In this document: piece after piece, positions 12,230 through 22,618 of the stretch
Position numbering within the stretch: position 1 is the stretch's first letter
Layout: each line of letters begins with the position of its first letter
DNA from: Agrostemma githago
Taxonomy: Eukaryota; Streptophyta; Magnoliopsida; Caryophyllales; Caryophyllaceae
Assembly: GCA_958450325.1 (NCBI GenBank)
Contig: OY288254.1
Span: forward strand, 37,023,577-37,087,576
Reading direction: 5' to 3'
Length of the DNA stretch: 64,000 nt
Program-made: the position numbers and the translations under genes
Notes under the pieces: generated by a model
Told to the model about the DNA's origin: nothing
Databases searched by the model: none
The model's input: only the letters and a program-made list of their open reading frames with translations

Positions 12230-13066
12230 TTAGGTGGCTAGCCTCCGTAAGGCTTTCTTGGCTCGACCTTCTGTTTCGGGAGGATATTCTTCGTTTGTCA
12301 GGTACGTTAATACGGCCTGATACCATGGTTCGGGATCAGTTATCTCAATATCTTCAATGTCGTGAATGTATGCCGGCTCGGACCGTCTTTCGACGCAAAT
12401 TGGCATACTGGTCACGTGATCGGGAATTTTCAGTAAAGATGCCAATTTTGAGAGTGCATCTGCAAACTGATTTTCTTCTCGGGGCAGGTATATGTATTCT
12501 ATCCTTTGGAATTGTTTCTCGAGATCCCTTACTCGCGCCTGGTAGGCCACGAGATTAGCATTCCGAGTCTTCCATTTTTGAAGTGTTTGGTTAATGACCA
12601 AGGATGAGTCACCATGTACCCGAAGATTTGTGATCCCCAGATTGGCGGCGGCTTGTAGCCCGTAGATGCATGCCTCGTACTCGACTGCATTATTGGTAAC
12701 ATCAAAGTCCAGTTTGATGGAGACGGGAGTATGTTCCACTTTTGGTGAGATTAGGAAGATCCCGACTCCGAACCCTCGAAAATTGGATGCTCCATCGAAG
12801 TATAAATCCCATGTTTCAGTATCGGTATGGAAAATATCTTCGTCCGGGAAGGACCAGGTGTCGGTGTGTCCTTCTTCGGTTACCGGGCTATCGGCGAGAA
12901 ATTCAGCTACTACTCGACCTTTAATAGCCTTTAATGGCACAAACTTCAGGTCGAACTCTGCCAGCATTAGAGTCCATCTAGAAATTCGGCCGTTGAGAAC
13001 GGGCTTTTCGAAGAGGTATTTGATTGGGTCCATCTTGGATAGTACATGGACCTCGTAGCTGAGCAT
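12230..13066 (-). pseudogene. RT-linked RNase H remnant plus archaeal-type RNase H (element F)
   Basis: The 278-residue stretch starts in the tail of the RT-linked RNase H (KMDPIKYLFEKPVLNGRISR, AEFLAD). It then contains a second RNase H of archaeal type: DLYFDGAS, NNAVEYEA, VHGDSSLV and FADALSKLAS supply the four acidic residues D, E, D, D in the expected order. Two RNase H domains in series are diagnostic of the Tat lineage. It is bounded by in-frame stops, TGA at 13073 upstream and TAA at 12230 downstream. All catalytic residues are kept, so the stops rather than the domain itself show the decay. Confidence 0.85.
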
Positions 13067-13072
13067 GTAGTG

Positions 13073-14037
13073 TCAGAGCTTCTTAGTGGCCCAAACCAGA
13101 GCAAAGCACGTCTTTTCGAGCATGGTATATTTGCACTCATACTCTAAAAACTTTTTGTTGATGTAATAGATGGCTCGTTCTTCGGAGTCAACTGTCTGAG
13201 CCAGCATAGCCCCCATGGCTGTCTCGGTCGTTGTTAAGTATAACGATATAGGCAAACCGGGTTGAGGTGGCATTAGGACTGGCGGAGCAGACAGGATTTC
13301 CTTGATCTTGTCGAAAGCAGCTTGGCACTTGTCATCCCATAGTACTCGTTCTCCTACTTTCAGTTTCTTGAAAATTGGTTCACACACCATGGTTAGTTTG
13401 GAGATGAACCGACTGATGTACTGGACTTTCCCGAGAAATCCCCTTATTTCTTTTTCGGTTTTAGGAGGTTGCATCTCGGTAATGGCTTTGATTTTAGCTG
13501 GGTTGACCTGGATACCTCGTTGGCTAACGATATGACCCAGTAATTTGCCTGATGTTACCCCGAAACTGCACTTTTGAGGGTTTAGCCTCATGTTGTACTT
13601 GCGCAAACGGGTGAAGAATTTCCTTAGGGCGGTAATGTGACCGTCCCGTTCTTTGGATTTGACGATCATGTCGTCTACATAAACTTCTACTTCTTTATGC
13701 ATCATGTCGTGCAATAAGGTCGTAGCAGTTCGTTGGTATGTGGCCCCGACATTAATGAGACCGAATGGCATGACGGTGTAGCAGTAAGTACCCCAAGGTG
13801 TAGTGAAGGTAGTCTTACTCATATGTTCTTCCGCCATCTTCATTTGACATACCCGTCCATAAATGATAGAAGGGCATGATCGGCTGTGTTATCCACCAGT
13901 ATGTCGATGTGTGATAACGGAAAATCATCTTTCGGGCTTGCCCTGTTAAGATCCCAAAAATCCACGCATACCCGCACCTTACCGTCCTTTTTAGGAACCG
14001 GCACGATGTTTGCAACCCAGCCCGGATACTCGGACAC
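13073..14037 (-). pseudogene. Reverse transcriptase of element F, frameshifted
   Basis: Two overlapping frames make up the RT. Frame one (14037-13840) has VPVPKKDGKVRVCVDFWDLN, ASPKDDFPL and ALLSFMDGY. Frame two (13843-13073) has TTPWGTYCYTVMPFGL, the catalytic EVYVDDMIVKS, GKLLGHIVS and the start of RNase H (YKMTMLEKT region). The conserved stretch after FMDGY (usually about seven residues, SGYNQI-like) is missing at the junction near 13845, so a small deletion plus frame change destroys the palm. An in-frame TAG at 14095 lies upstream and TGA at 13073 ends this part. Confidence 0.85.
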
Positions 14038-14094
14038 TTGTATGAAGCCGGCTTTGAACTGTTTATCGACTTCTTCTTTAACCTTGAGAGACCA

Positions 14095-14529
14095 CTAGGG
14101 CCTCATTCGGCGGAGCTTTTGCTTAACCGGTTTCCACCCGTCTTTAATCGGTATGCGGTGCTCGGCTATTTCCCGGTCTATCCCCGACATGTCCTTGTAG
14201 GACCACGCGAAGACATCTGTGAATTCTTGGAGGAGGTTTGTGAATTGCTGTTTCTCCTCGGGATCTAAGGATAACCCTATCTTAAGTATCTGAGGCTCTA
14301 AGGTTGTTCCCACATTAATAGACTCGATCTCTTCGATCACCGGATTCCGAGATTCCCTTTGCTCTAGTTGCTCAATCAGATGCGGAGGTAAGGGCACCTG
14401 TTCGTCGGGTTTCTCAATGTCATTGCATAAAACATTTTTGAAAGCAGAATTTAAAAGAGACAAGTCGTAAGCAGAACGGTTGTTATTATTGATTGAGAAT
14501 TTTGAAAACAGCTCAAAAAGAGCAGCCAT
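14095..14529 (-). pseudogene. Protease-RT linker of element F
   Basis: 144 codons with the conserved Tat pre-RT segment: LLQEFTDVFAWSYKDMSGID, then AEHRIPI and KPVKQKLRRMRP. It ends at TAG 14095-14097. The same frame continues past the stop (WSLKVKEEVDKQF...) straight into the RT, so this is a nonsense mutation rather than a natural end. It overlaps the protease frame by 17 bp in another frame, which implies an indel near 14515-14530. Confidence 0.8.
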
Positions 14530-15892
14530 CTGAATTGGTCAGAGGCGGAATTGGTAAGGCACTCGGGACAGACCCCGAAGTGCCAGCAGCAGGAATGACA
14601 AAAGGGAGAGGGGTTACATGAGTGACTCTAGCACCAACTTCCCTAGACTCGACCTCAGACTCAGACTCAGACTCCGACTCAGACTCCGACTCAGACTCAG
14701 GCATGTCTCCCTCTCCGGTGACCAGCTTGTAGATCTTTCCTTGACTATCAGACCATTTGATAGTCTTCCTCCAGGCCCTGTTTTCCGTCTTGGAGACAAC
14801 ATCCGAGATCAGCTTGGTCGGGTCAAACCTGTTGCTGCGGAGAAACAGGTTGACCAGATCTTCCTTTGGAGTCGGGGCTATGGTGTCTTCCCCGAAGAGT
14901 AGCTCCAGCGCGGGCTCAGCGTTTTCAGCTCCATCGGACTGGATGAGGGCGAACACATCATCTGGAATATAGTTGCAGTCCCGGGCCAATTGGGTCCCGA
15001 GGTGCACAGCATTGGGTTGGTATAGACCAACCTGAATAGCCCCAAACACCGGTGTGACAAAGTAGTCAGTCAACTGTGGGCTGTAAGGGCTCAAGTGGAT
15101 ACCCTTAATGATGTTGCAGGTCTTTTCAATTCCTGCTCGGACAACGTTGCCCGGAGTGGCGGCATAACCAAGGCCGAAGTGAGAGTCTTCGTCCTTAAGG
15201 ACCTCGATAATCTTCCCAACTGGAAGATCAGGTCGAGAAGTAGCCCCCGGAAAGTACCCTAGGTTCTGGAGCATCATGTCGATACTCGTAGTGAAGTAGG
15301 GCCTAAAAAGGTACTCTTCCTCGATCATCCCCACAAAATCAAACCTCCAGAGGTCCGTGCGACCCGTGGCGTTACAGCTAGCCACGGTCATTGGGGTTGC
15401 CTCCAAAGTAATGACATTTTCGAGCAAAGGCATCTTGATCTTTCGGTGGAGGGTGGAGGACACCGCTTTGACCGCATGGATCCACGGTCTTCCTAGGAGC
15501 AGGTTGAAGGATGAGGTGACATCGATCACCTGGAATTCAAGCTCCTTTTCTATTGGGCCAGTTATAATGGTCAGCTTTATGGCCCCAGCTACCGACTTTG
15601 GACTCCCATCAAAGGCTTGTATGGTCTGAGCAGTCGGAATATAGTCGGCCTCGGTAATGCCGAGGGCTTTGGCGGTCCTTAAAGGAAGGATGTTCACAGC
15701 AGACCCATCATCAACTAGGGTCATTGGGAGGTATTTTCCTCGGCAGATCACCGTAATATAGAGGGACAGATTATGGGAGGCCCCGAACGGCGGTAGGTCG
15801 GCTTCAGAGAAGGTGATAATTGGGCCTCCTTCCTTGGTTTTGCCCTTTAGATGGGACAGGACCGTGGCTACCATTTCAGCAGCGGTAACCAA
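14513..15892 (-). pseudogene. Aspartic protease region of element F with Ser-Glu repeat tail
   Basis: 459 codons from ATG 15892; the frame is open upstream to the break near 15931, so the true start is lost. The retropepsin core has LPMTLVDDGSAVNILPL (catalytic D-G-S) and later FNLLLGRPWIHA. A long linker follows, as in Ogre/Tat elements. Near the C-terminus is an unbroken (SE)n run encoded by a GACTCA/GACTCC minisatellite at about 14650-14703. The enzyme would mature Gag-Pol. It is truncated upstream and out of frame with the RT linker. Confidence 0.75.
14650..14703. repeat. GACTCA/GACTCC hexamer minisatellite coding (Ser-Glu)n
   Basis: About nine hexamer units on the plus strand, read on the minus strand as alternating Ser and Glu codons. 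The hexamer keeps the protease frame. It gives a strongly acidic, probably disordered linker. Confidence 0.8.
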
Positions 15893-15931
15893 AGAGTCGA
15901 TCTTGATTTCATCGAGAGCCTTAGTAAGTGC

Positions 15932-16048
15932 TTAAAACGGACTTAAAACGACCCGAGCGGACAACCACCAGGTCGTAATCCTCAATTGACCTGGTCGGCT
16001 ATACTTTAACTTTCGCCTTGTCGAAGCCTTAGTCAAAGTAGGGGCTTC
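15932..16048 (+). mobile_element. 3' internal end and polypurine tract of element G
   Basis: The orientation switches here: this 117-bp piece matches the forward 3' end of Tat elements (compare 56590-56707, with shared CGACCCGA, TTTCGCCTTGTC-like and GGGGCT words). It ends in the polypurine tract AAGTAGGGGCTTC (16036-16048) directly before TGTAGACACCC. No gene is present. The junction with F at 15931 has no TSD and looks like a deletion breakpoint. Confidence 0.6.
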
Positions 16049-16984
16049 TGTAGACACCCAAATTCTGACATGGTGGCTCCAAAAGTGCCCAACGAACACC
16101 CGATGATGATCAGACTGCAACACGACACGATTTTATGATATTTTAGATGGTTTTTCTATAGAATGGATCAAATAAATTACTCAGAAAAATTAATTCAACA
16201 TCAAGACGGTCTAAGTCGTGTCATTACGGTCGCGTTTACACTAATAAGAGTCGACTCGGACACCGGGGCTCCGAATCGGTCTTGAAACATGCAGAGTCAA
16301 ACCCGAGTCAGCACGTCAGGCCGACGAAGCCTCGAGATGCGCACTCGAGACCCAATGGCGCAACGCGCTAGGTCACAAAGGAATTCTTAATGCTTAAGCA
16401 AACATAAGATCACGTATAATCTCCGCTTTGGAAAGTTTTCAAATCGGATCTTCAATATTTCGACCACCTCCCTCCAAGCGCCTTAGGAATGGACCGCCCC
16501 CTCTCAGGTGCCCTAGTCTTGGGTCGCACGCCACCAGGCGCCTGAGATCTCGATTTGAACTACGAGAAAAATTATAAATACCCCCCCTTCTCCGCTCATT
16601 TCGACACAACAACAAGAGTTCGTTCTTCTCGTCCTACTCTTTTTATAAGCTCCTTGCTCTTCTTTAGCGCCGCACTCCGACATTAGGATCAACAATACTC
16701 TTTGTTGTTGCTCAAGTCATTGGCTCGATCCGAACGAAAAAGGGCACCCGTGTTTGACTAGCCACCTTAAGCCTACCCTAGCGAAGCTCTGCCGGAATCA
16801 CCGCAGGAAATCTAGGAGGATCTGCCTTGAGAAGTCGTATCGTCACTAGGTTGTCATCTAAACACAACTTTACATTCCGCACTTTTAGTTATGCACTTCG
16901 ATAACGTCGGGTCCGACTCATGTGGATACTAAATCCACGACGCGTCGTAAACATACGTAACGTCCACAACCTGAGAGCACCCTA
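16049..16984 (+). mobile_element. 3' LTR (5' part) of element G, truncated
   Basis: It begins TGTAGACACCCAAATTCTG after the polypurine tract. A TATA box (TATAAATA) is at 16573-16580, and 16520-16984 matches 2845-3365 closely. It stops about 20 bp after the shared CGACGCGTCGTAAACATA block, where unrelated Athila-like sequence begins, so about half of the LTR is lost. The exact end is uncertain by some bases. No gene is present. Confidence 0.65.
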
Positions 16985-16987
16985 ATC

Positions 16988-17308
16988 CTAGTTCAGGTAC
17001 AATTGATAGAAAGTAGCATTCATCTCGAAGAGTGCCTCCTCAGCTGCTGCATGCTCATACGAGTTTCTGGTGAACTCGTAGTAGCAATTGTCCTCAACCG
17101 TCTTATAAGCATCCTGCCTGAGTGTCAAATCATCTAACTGGGTGGCATGATCCTGGTCCCTCCGCTCCAAAGAAGAGTAGAAGTGACGGAACTCCCCCTG
17201 AAAGGCGGTGCTCTCGTGCTGCTGCTGAAGTTGGTGCTGTAGAATATCGTTGCTCAGGGCTTGATGAGCTAAAAATTGATCCATAGACATCCTGTGGTGG
17301 CTCTTCAA
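16988..17308 (-). pseudogene. Gln-rich C-terminal part of an Athila-type extra ORF
   Basis: 106 codons rich in Gln and His at the start (NDILQHQLQQQHE), followed by charged helical sequence (YSSLERRDQDHATQLDDLTL) that could form a coiled coil. It lies downstream, on the same strand, of the Athila-like ORF at 17680-18476, in another frame. In Athila extra ORFs a low-complexity or coiled-coil tail is common. No catalytic motif is seen and function is unknown. Confidence 0.4.
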
Positions 17309-17679
17309 GGACTTGACAAAGTCTCGAGACTAGATATTAGAAGTGTCGATCCAATCTAAGGTATGATCAATGAATGTTTGCATGTGATCCTACCAACTCG
17401 CCCCTGCACCAACAACTTACATCAGAATGTCATCCTGACGCTGGCGAAGAGTCGACCCCCGAGCGGTCTGTCAAATAGATGGTTGGCCCATATGTGGGAT
17501 CACCACCCGCTCAACCTGAGTAGGAGCAGCTCCCACGATTCCAGCTGAATCCGGGGGACAGTAAAAATCAGCAGGGGGGTTGCCAAAAGGCAAGTGCTGG
17601 TCGGCTTCGCTGAGTGATCGAGCCAATAGATGAAGCAAGGAGCATGAGATCTAGGGAGTATTATCTTAACCTCCCTTAG

Positions 17680-18476
17680 CTAATTAACATCATAGGCTAC
17701 CGTATGTACCAACCTAGTCAACCCGGCAGGATCTGAAGCATTGTCGACCCGTTTCTTCAGATATGTAAAAATTATATTCACCAAGCCACCATAATGAATA
17801 GCAACCCTGGCCGGCTTCCTCAGGTGAGCAAGCATAGACTGAACGAAGATGAATTTCCAGTTGGGTTCTCCTTCTACATTTTGAAGCATAGTCCAAATCC
17901 ACGATCTCGCCTTGTCATTCGCCTTCGTCGGCTCCCCGATAGGTGCAAACAATGAGATCAAGTTTCTGGTGAGAAGGCAGAGAATCGGATAGGTGATCCT
18001 CGAAAGCTTGTCATCATGGGTTAACCTTTGATTGGTTAGAGCTAACCATAAATTATTCAACCAAACCTTCGCAAACTACTGGTTCTCGAGTGTCTTAGTC
18101 AACCTGAGAGCGGTAGCGATCTGAGGAAAGTACATATCATGACCCTCCCCAAAGAGTCCGAATCTGATGTACTCAGGCTCCAAGTCAGTCTCCACAACAT
18201 GCTCTAACGTGGCTAAGAACTCCAAAGTTAGAGCACGATAGGTAGGCACAGATAAAGTAAGATGCCACTCAAAACCCAACTTCCACAGAATAGCATGCAA
18301 TTATCCCAAATCCCCAAAGCTTGCAATGTGGGAGCATGAATGAATTTGGTAAGCACCATACTCCTTTCGGCTAGGTGTTGGTAGAAGGTATATTGACTTC
18401 CCTCTAGACCGACCCTACCATCATATTCATCCATGATTGCCCGCTTGCCCCTTCTTTGCCTGCTGAAAGATACCAT
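17680..18476 (-). pseudogene. Athila-type extra ORF ('retrotransposon ORF-1'-like), broken
   Basis: Three pieces on the minus strand form one decayed ORF. 18476-18228 gives YDGRVGLEGSQYTFYQHLAE and ALGIWDN. After a frame change near 18300, 18300-18076 gives SVPTYRALTLEFLATLEHVV, the best-conserved block of this family. An in-frame stop at 18076 is followed by 18060-17680 (NNLWLALTNQRLTHDDKLSR ... ARVAIHYGGLVNIIFTYLKK). I recognise the pattern from Athila elements, where such ORFs sit near the 3' end; function is unknown. No Athila LTR borders it, so it is an orphan fragment between two Tat LTR pieces. Confidence 0.55.
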
Positions 18477-18969
18477 CGATACCTAGAATAAACCTGCACA
18501 ATCTGGACAAGACAAAACCACCACGTACAAAGATACCATAGGATACTACAAAGAGAGCAAAAACAACTACTACAACAACACTAACAAGGACCCAAATCAC
18601 TAGTACTGTAACTCAAAATAGGTAACTAAGATGAATTAGAGACTAGCGAAAAAGTCGAAACAACAAGCAAATCCGACTAGCCCGCAACAAATTACTTACA
18701 ACAAGGAACTAGAATTGATTGGAATTGACAGGTAAACTACTCAAAAAAACTAATAAATTCAAGCAAAAATCAAACTCAAATCGATAAATAGAAGAAACCA
18801 CTACTGTATGACCTTAAGTAAGTGAAGAATGAAGAAGAATCAAGCTCCTAGACCCTTTGTAGCATCCAGAAATTGCTTCGAAAGACCCAAAAATTAGATT
18901 TGAAAAATCGTGAAAATGGACTCAAATTGGGGAAGTTGGGGTTTTTAGGGTTTGGAATTGATTTGGATT
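18477..18969. other. AT-rich non-coding stretch beside the Athila-like fragment
   Basis: No gene, PBS or LTR end is recognised. It probably belongs to the same decayed Athila-like element. It ends in GGATT (18965-18969), the possible target site of the Tat LTR that follows. Confidence 0.35.
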
Positions 18970-19738
18970 TGTAGACACCCGCATTTTGCCAGCTAGTGTC
19001 TATAGCAGTTTCCGACAAAACACCCAATGATGATCGGACGTAAACGTGACTTAATGCGCTCGAATACGGACTCGGAATCAGTAGTATCCGACGTGGGCAC
19101 TTAGCGGAGTACAAATCTCACAAAACCGACCTCAATTTCATGCCCATTGGGCCATTTTCAACAAAATAAGACTAATTTGAGCCAAAACCAACACCGAAAA
19201 TAAAACCGTCCTTTTACGACCCAAAACCCGGTTCAAGTCAAAATCGACCTTGCAAAGCTTCTAGAAACAACCCACAACCAACAAAAGTCAAGGTCAAAGT
19301 CAAGGCACAAAAATCTCAACCTCTCCTATATACACTCACCCGCCTAGCCACTCGATCGAGTGACGTGAGACCACTCGATCGAGTGGGCAATCAAAAATCG
19401 AGCAGACGTTTCTTTTAAGCCACTCGATCGAGTGCACAGGGCCACTTGATCGAATGACCCTTACCCGGGGGTGATTTCTATAAATTAAATACCCCCCTTG
19501 CTCCTCACATTTTCAGATTTTTCCCTCGTTCAACCTTACACATTTTCAACCTTAGCCTACATTTTGCAACTCTACATACACTAGCAAACCCGAGACTGAA
19601 ACCTCACAAAAAATCAAGAAAACCGTCTCTACAAACACAAACGCCATAACTCCTCCTACATCCTCGATACTCCCGCGCACACGCCGCTACTAGACGAGTC
19701 CATTTTCGAGGCCGATTAAGGATGTAGGTTGAGGGTGT
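18970..19738 (+). mobile_element. Truncated Tat LTR, forward
   Basis: It starts TGTAGACACCCGCATTTTGCC, close to the solo LTR at 50324. It has four CGATCG-type palindromes at 19350-19456, a TATA box at 19479-19485, and ends at the conserved ATGTAGGTTGAGGGTGT block. The downstream two thirds (present in the 50324-52967 copy) are missing; chromovirus pol begins abruptly at about 19739. No gene is present. Confidence 0.8.
19350..19456. promoter_or_regulatory. CACTCGATCGAGTG palindrome cluster upstream of TATA box
   Basis: Perfect copies lie at 19350-19363, 19373-19386 and 19422-19435, with a two-base variant at 19443-19456. All lie within 130 bp upstream of the TATA box at 19479. The arrangement matches the F, E and solo LTRs. 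Confidence 0.6.
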
Positions 19739-20802
19739 ACGCGCTTGTGGCGTCTAACCTGTCCACAGTTTCAAGAGAGAATAACCTTGACCAAGGTTAC
19801 ATTAACCTTGACCAAGTTTACCCTAACCTTGACTCTGTTGAACGCGTTAAACCACTATTGCGTGAGTTTGACAATGTTTTTCCAGATTATTTACCAGCGG
19901 GTTTACCTCCATTGCGTGGAATCGAGCATCAAATTGATCTCGTACCCGGCGCGCCCTTACCAAACAAGGCGGCTTATCGGAGTAACTCCGAAGAAACCAA
20001 AGAACTCCAACGACAAATTGAGGAGTTAATGGAACGAGGGTACGTAAGAGAAAGCATGAGCCCGTGCGCGGTTCCAGCTTTACTCGTCCCTAAGAAAGAT
20101 GGCACATGGAGAATGTGCATCGATAGTCGAGCAGTGAATAACATCACCATAAAATATCGATTCCCGATTCCGAGACTCGATGATATGCTTGATGAACTTC
20201 ACGGCTCAACCATCTTCTCCAAAATCGATCTTCGAAGTGGTTATCACCAAATTCGAATGAGAGAAGGAGATGAATGGAAGACTGCATTCAAAACCAAACA
20301 TGGTTTATACGAATGGTTGGTCATGCCTTTCGGCCTTACGAACGCACCAAGCACTTTCATGAGGCTTATGAACGAGGTTCTAAAGTCCTTCATTGGAAAG
20401 TTCGTGGTCGTATACTTGGACGATATCCTAGTATACAGTAAGGGCATTGAAGAGCACCTACAACACTTAAGACAAGTGTTCGAAACACTAAGGGTGCAAA
20501 AACTATACGACAAAGCCGAGAAGTGCTCATTCTTGGTCGACAAAGTTATATTCCTTGGATACATTGTATCTCGGGATGGAGTTGCCGTGGATCAAGAAAA
20601 GGTGGAGGCTATTCGTTCTTGGCCTATCCCTAGTACGGTGACTGAAGTACGATCATTCCATGGATTGGCTTTATTCTACCGATGGTTTATTCGTGATTTC
20701 AGCACGGTCATGAGCCCTATCACGGGTTGTTTGAAAAAGGGAGCGTTTGATTGGAATGAACAAGCCCAAAAAGCGTTCGAGAAAATCAAGGAGTTGCTAT
20801 GA
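19739..20802 (+). pseudogene. Reverse transcriptase of a chromovirus-like element, 5'-truncated
   Basis: The open frame starts by chance inside the preceding LTR (ATG 19729); element sequence begins about 19739. The pre-RT segment (DNVFPDYLPAGLPPLRGIEH) leads to SPCAVPALLVPKKDGTWRMC, TIFSKIDLRSGYHQIRM, WLVMPFGLTNAPSTFMRLMN and the catalytic VVYLDDILVYSK. Conserved spacing is kept, so the palm is complete. The sequence style matches CRM/Reina chromoviruses from memory. TGA at 20800-20802 interrupts the frame just before RNase H, and the same frame continues after it. Gag and protease are absent. Near the start, an unusual NNLDQGYINLDQVYPNLDS repeat is encoded. Confidence 0.85.
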
Positions 20803-21339
20803 AACGCACCTTTACTCGCTCTACCCGACTTCTCTCAACCGTTTGAAGTTGAGTGTGACGCAAGTGGCATGGGAATTGGGGCTGTTTTAATCCAAGCTCA
20901 ACGACCCATTGCTTACTTTTCGGAGAAATTGGGGGGCGCTCGTTGTAATTACTCTACATACGACAAAGAGTTCTACGCGATCGTTCGAGCACTTGACCAT
21001 TGGAGTCACTACCTTCGCCCTAGTCATTTTGTACTTCACTCGGATCACGATTCTCTCAAGTACATACATGGGCAACAAAAGCTCAACCCGAGACATGCAA
21101 AGTGGGTTGAATTCCTTCAATCATTCCATTTATCATCAAAATACAAAGAAGGCAAGAGTAATGTAGTAGCTGATGTTTTATCACGGAGATATGCGCTACT
21201 TACTACGCTCGAAGTGAAGTTACTAGGGTTCGAGTTAATCAAAGAATCCTATGTGCTTGATGATGAACTAAGGGAGATATTCGAGGGGTCAAAAAGATGG
21301 ATACAAGGAATACGCGATACAAGAGGGTTTTCTATTTAA
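20803..21339 (+). pseudogene. RNase H of the chromovirus-like element
   Basis: In frame with the RT after the TGA. It has FEVECDASGMGIGAVL (first Asp), YDKEFYAIVRALDHW (Glu), HSDHDSLKYI (Asp) and VVADVLSRR (last Asp; usually VADALSRR). RNase H degrades the RNA of the RNA-DNA hybrid. After GFELIKESY the frame ends at 21339. The integrase frame resumes from about 21290, where an A-run (CAAAAAG) marks a one-base indel. Confidence 0.8.
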
Positions 21340-22195
21340 GGGAAATCGACTTTCTGTTCCGAAGCATCCAATTCGTGAATTATTAATTCGCGAAGCACAC
21401 GGTGGTGGTTTAGCCGGACATTTCGGGGTCCACAAGATGCTCGACATCTTACACGAGCATTTTCATTGGCTGAAAATGATAGGTGATGTCGAAAACATCA
21501 TAGGCAAGTGTGTTACTTGTCACATGGCGAAAAGTTCCTTTAAAGCAGGAGCCTACATGCCATTACCAGTTCCAGAACGACCATTGGAAGATGTGTCGAT
21601 GGACTTTATTGTGGCCTTACCTCGTACTCAAAGAGGAAGGGATGCAATTATGTTGGTCGTTGACAGATTTTCGAAGATGGCGCATTTCGTGGCTTGCCAT
21701 AAAACGGACGATGCTAGTAATGTCGCGGATCTGTATTATCGCGAGATAGTCCGTTTGCATGGAGTCCCGAAGACTATTGTGTCCGATCGTGACTCAAAAT
21801 TCTTGAGTTACTTTTGGAACACACTTTGGAGAAAGGTCGGTACTAAGCTACTGTTTAGCACTTCGCATCACCCTCAAACCGATGGGCAAACGGAAGTGAC
21901 AAACCGTATCTTAGGGACTATTCTTCGAGGTTTGGTGAGTAAAACTCAAAAGGATTGGGATCTTAAGCTTGCACATGCGGAGTTCGCTTATAATCGATCT
22001 CCCACCTATGCAACTAAGCACTCTCCCTTCGAGGTAGTTTATGGGGTTAACCCGTATTTACCTATCGTGTTACTCCCCATCCCTAAAGAGGAATTTGTTT
22101 ACAAGGACGCGGAGGACAAGGTTAAGGCTATGACAAAGCTACATGATCAAGTCCGAGCTAGAATCGAGGTGGTGAACGAAACCTACAAACGGTGA
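21290..22195 (+). pseudogene. Integrase of the chromovirus-like element
   Basis: In the frame used by ATG 21437. It has the zinc-binding HFGVHKMLDILHEHFHW ... CVTCHMAKS and the catalytic triad in MDFIVALPR, SDRDSKF and TDGQTEVTNR with D-35-E spacing, so the core looks intact. The frame ends at TGA 22193-22195 after ETYKR. The same frame continues downstream (AKTFQPGDLVWFHL), so the stop is a nonsense mutation, probably from CGA. Confidence 0.85.
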
Positions 22196-22618
22196 GCTAA
22201 TAAAAACCGACAAGCTAAGACATTCCAACCTGGGGATTTAGTTTGGTTTCACTTGCGCAAGGAAAGGTTTCCGGGAAAACGAAAGAATAAGTTCATGCCG
22301 CGAGCCGAGGGTCCGTACAAGGTCGTTGACAAAGTTAACGACAATGCTTACAAGATCGAGCTTCCGGGAGACTATGGAGTCCACGCTACATTCAATATAG
22401 GGGACTTAAGTCCGTACTTAAGCGATGAAGGCCTTACGGAATTGAGGTCAATTCTATTCGAAGAAGGAGGGGATGATACGAGTAAGCTCGAACCTGACCC
22501 GATTGTGCTTGGACCGAACAAAGTCCACAATGAGACGATGCACTCACTCAGGGTATTCGAACCAAGCCCAATAAAGTTAGGCGTGTGCATTCTTACCCAT
22601 GTCCCAAATATGGTCTAG
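22196..22618 (+). pseudogene. Integrase C-terminus (GPY/F module) of the chromovirus-like element
   Basis: It continues the integrase frame: GDLVWFHLRKERFPGKRKNK, then RAEGPYKVVDKVNDNAYKIE and YGVHATFNIGDLSPY, the GPY/F module. The tail (about 60 residues) has no aromatic-cage pattern of a classical chromodomain. That fits CRM-like rather than Tekay- or Reina-like elements, but this rests on memory. It ends at TAG 22616-22618. Confidence 0.75.

Larger units (their letters stand above)
5715..15931 (-). mobile_element. Truncated Tat-lineage (Retand-like) Ty3/gypsy element F, reverse
   Basis: On the minus strand the order is protease, RT, RNase H remnant plus second archaeal-type RNase H, integrase, a spacer with an extra ORF in the opposite direction, a polypurine tract and the 3' LTR. 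The second RNase H and the extra ORF are hallmarks of the Tat lineage. The element stops abruptly at about 15931 inside sequence upstream of the protease, so gag, leader and 5' LTR are missing. Pol carries three in-frame stops and at least two frame changes, so this copy is dead. It lies inside the forward element G, remnants of which flank it on both sides. Confidence 0.8.
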
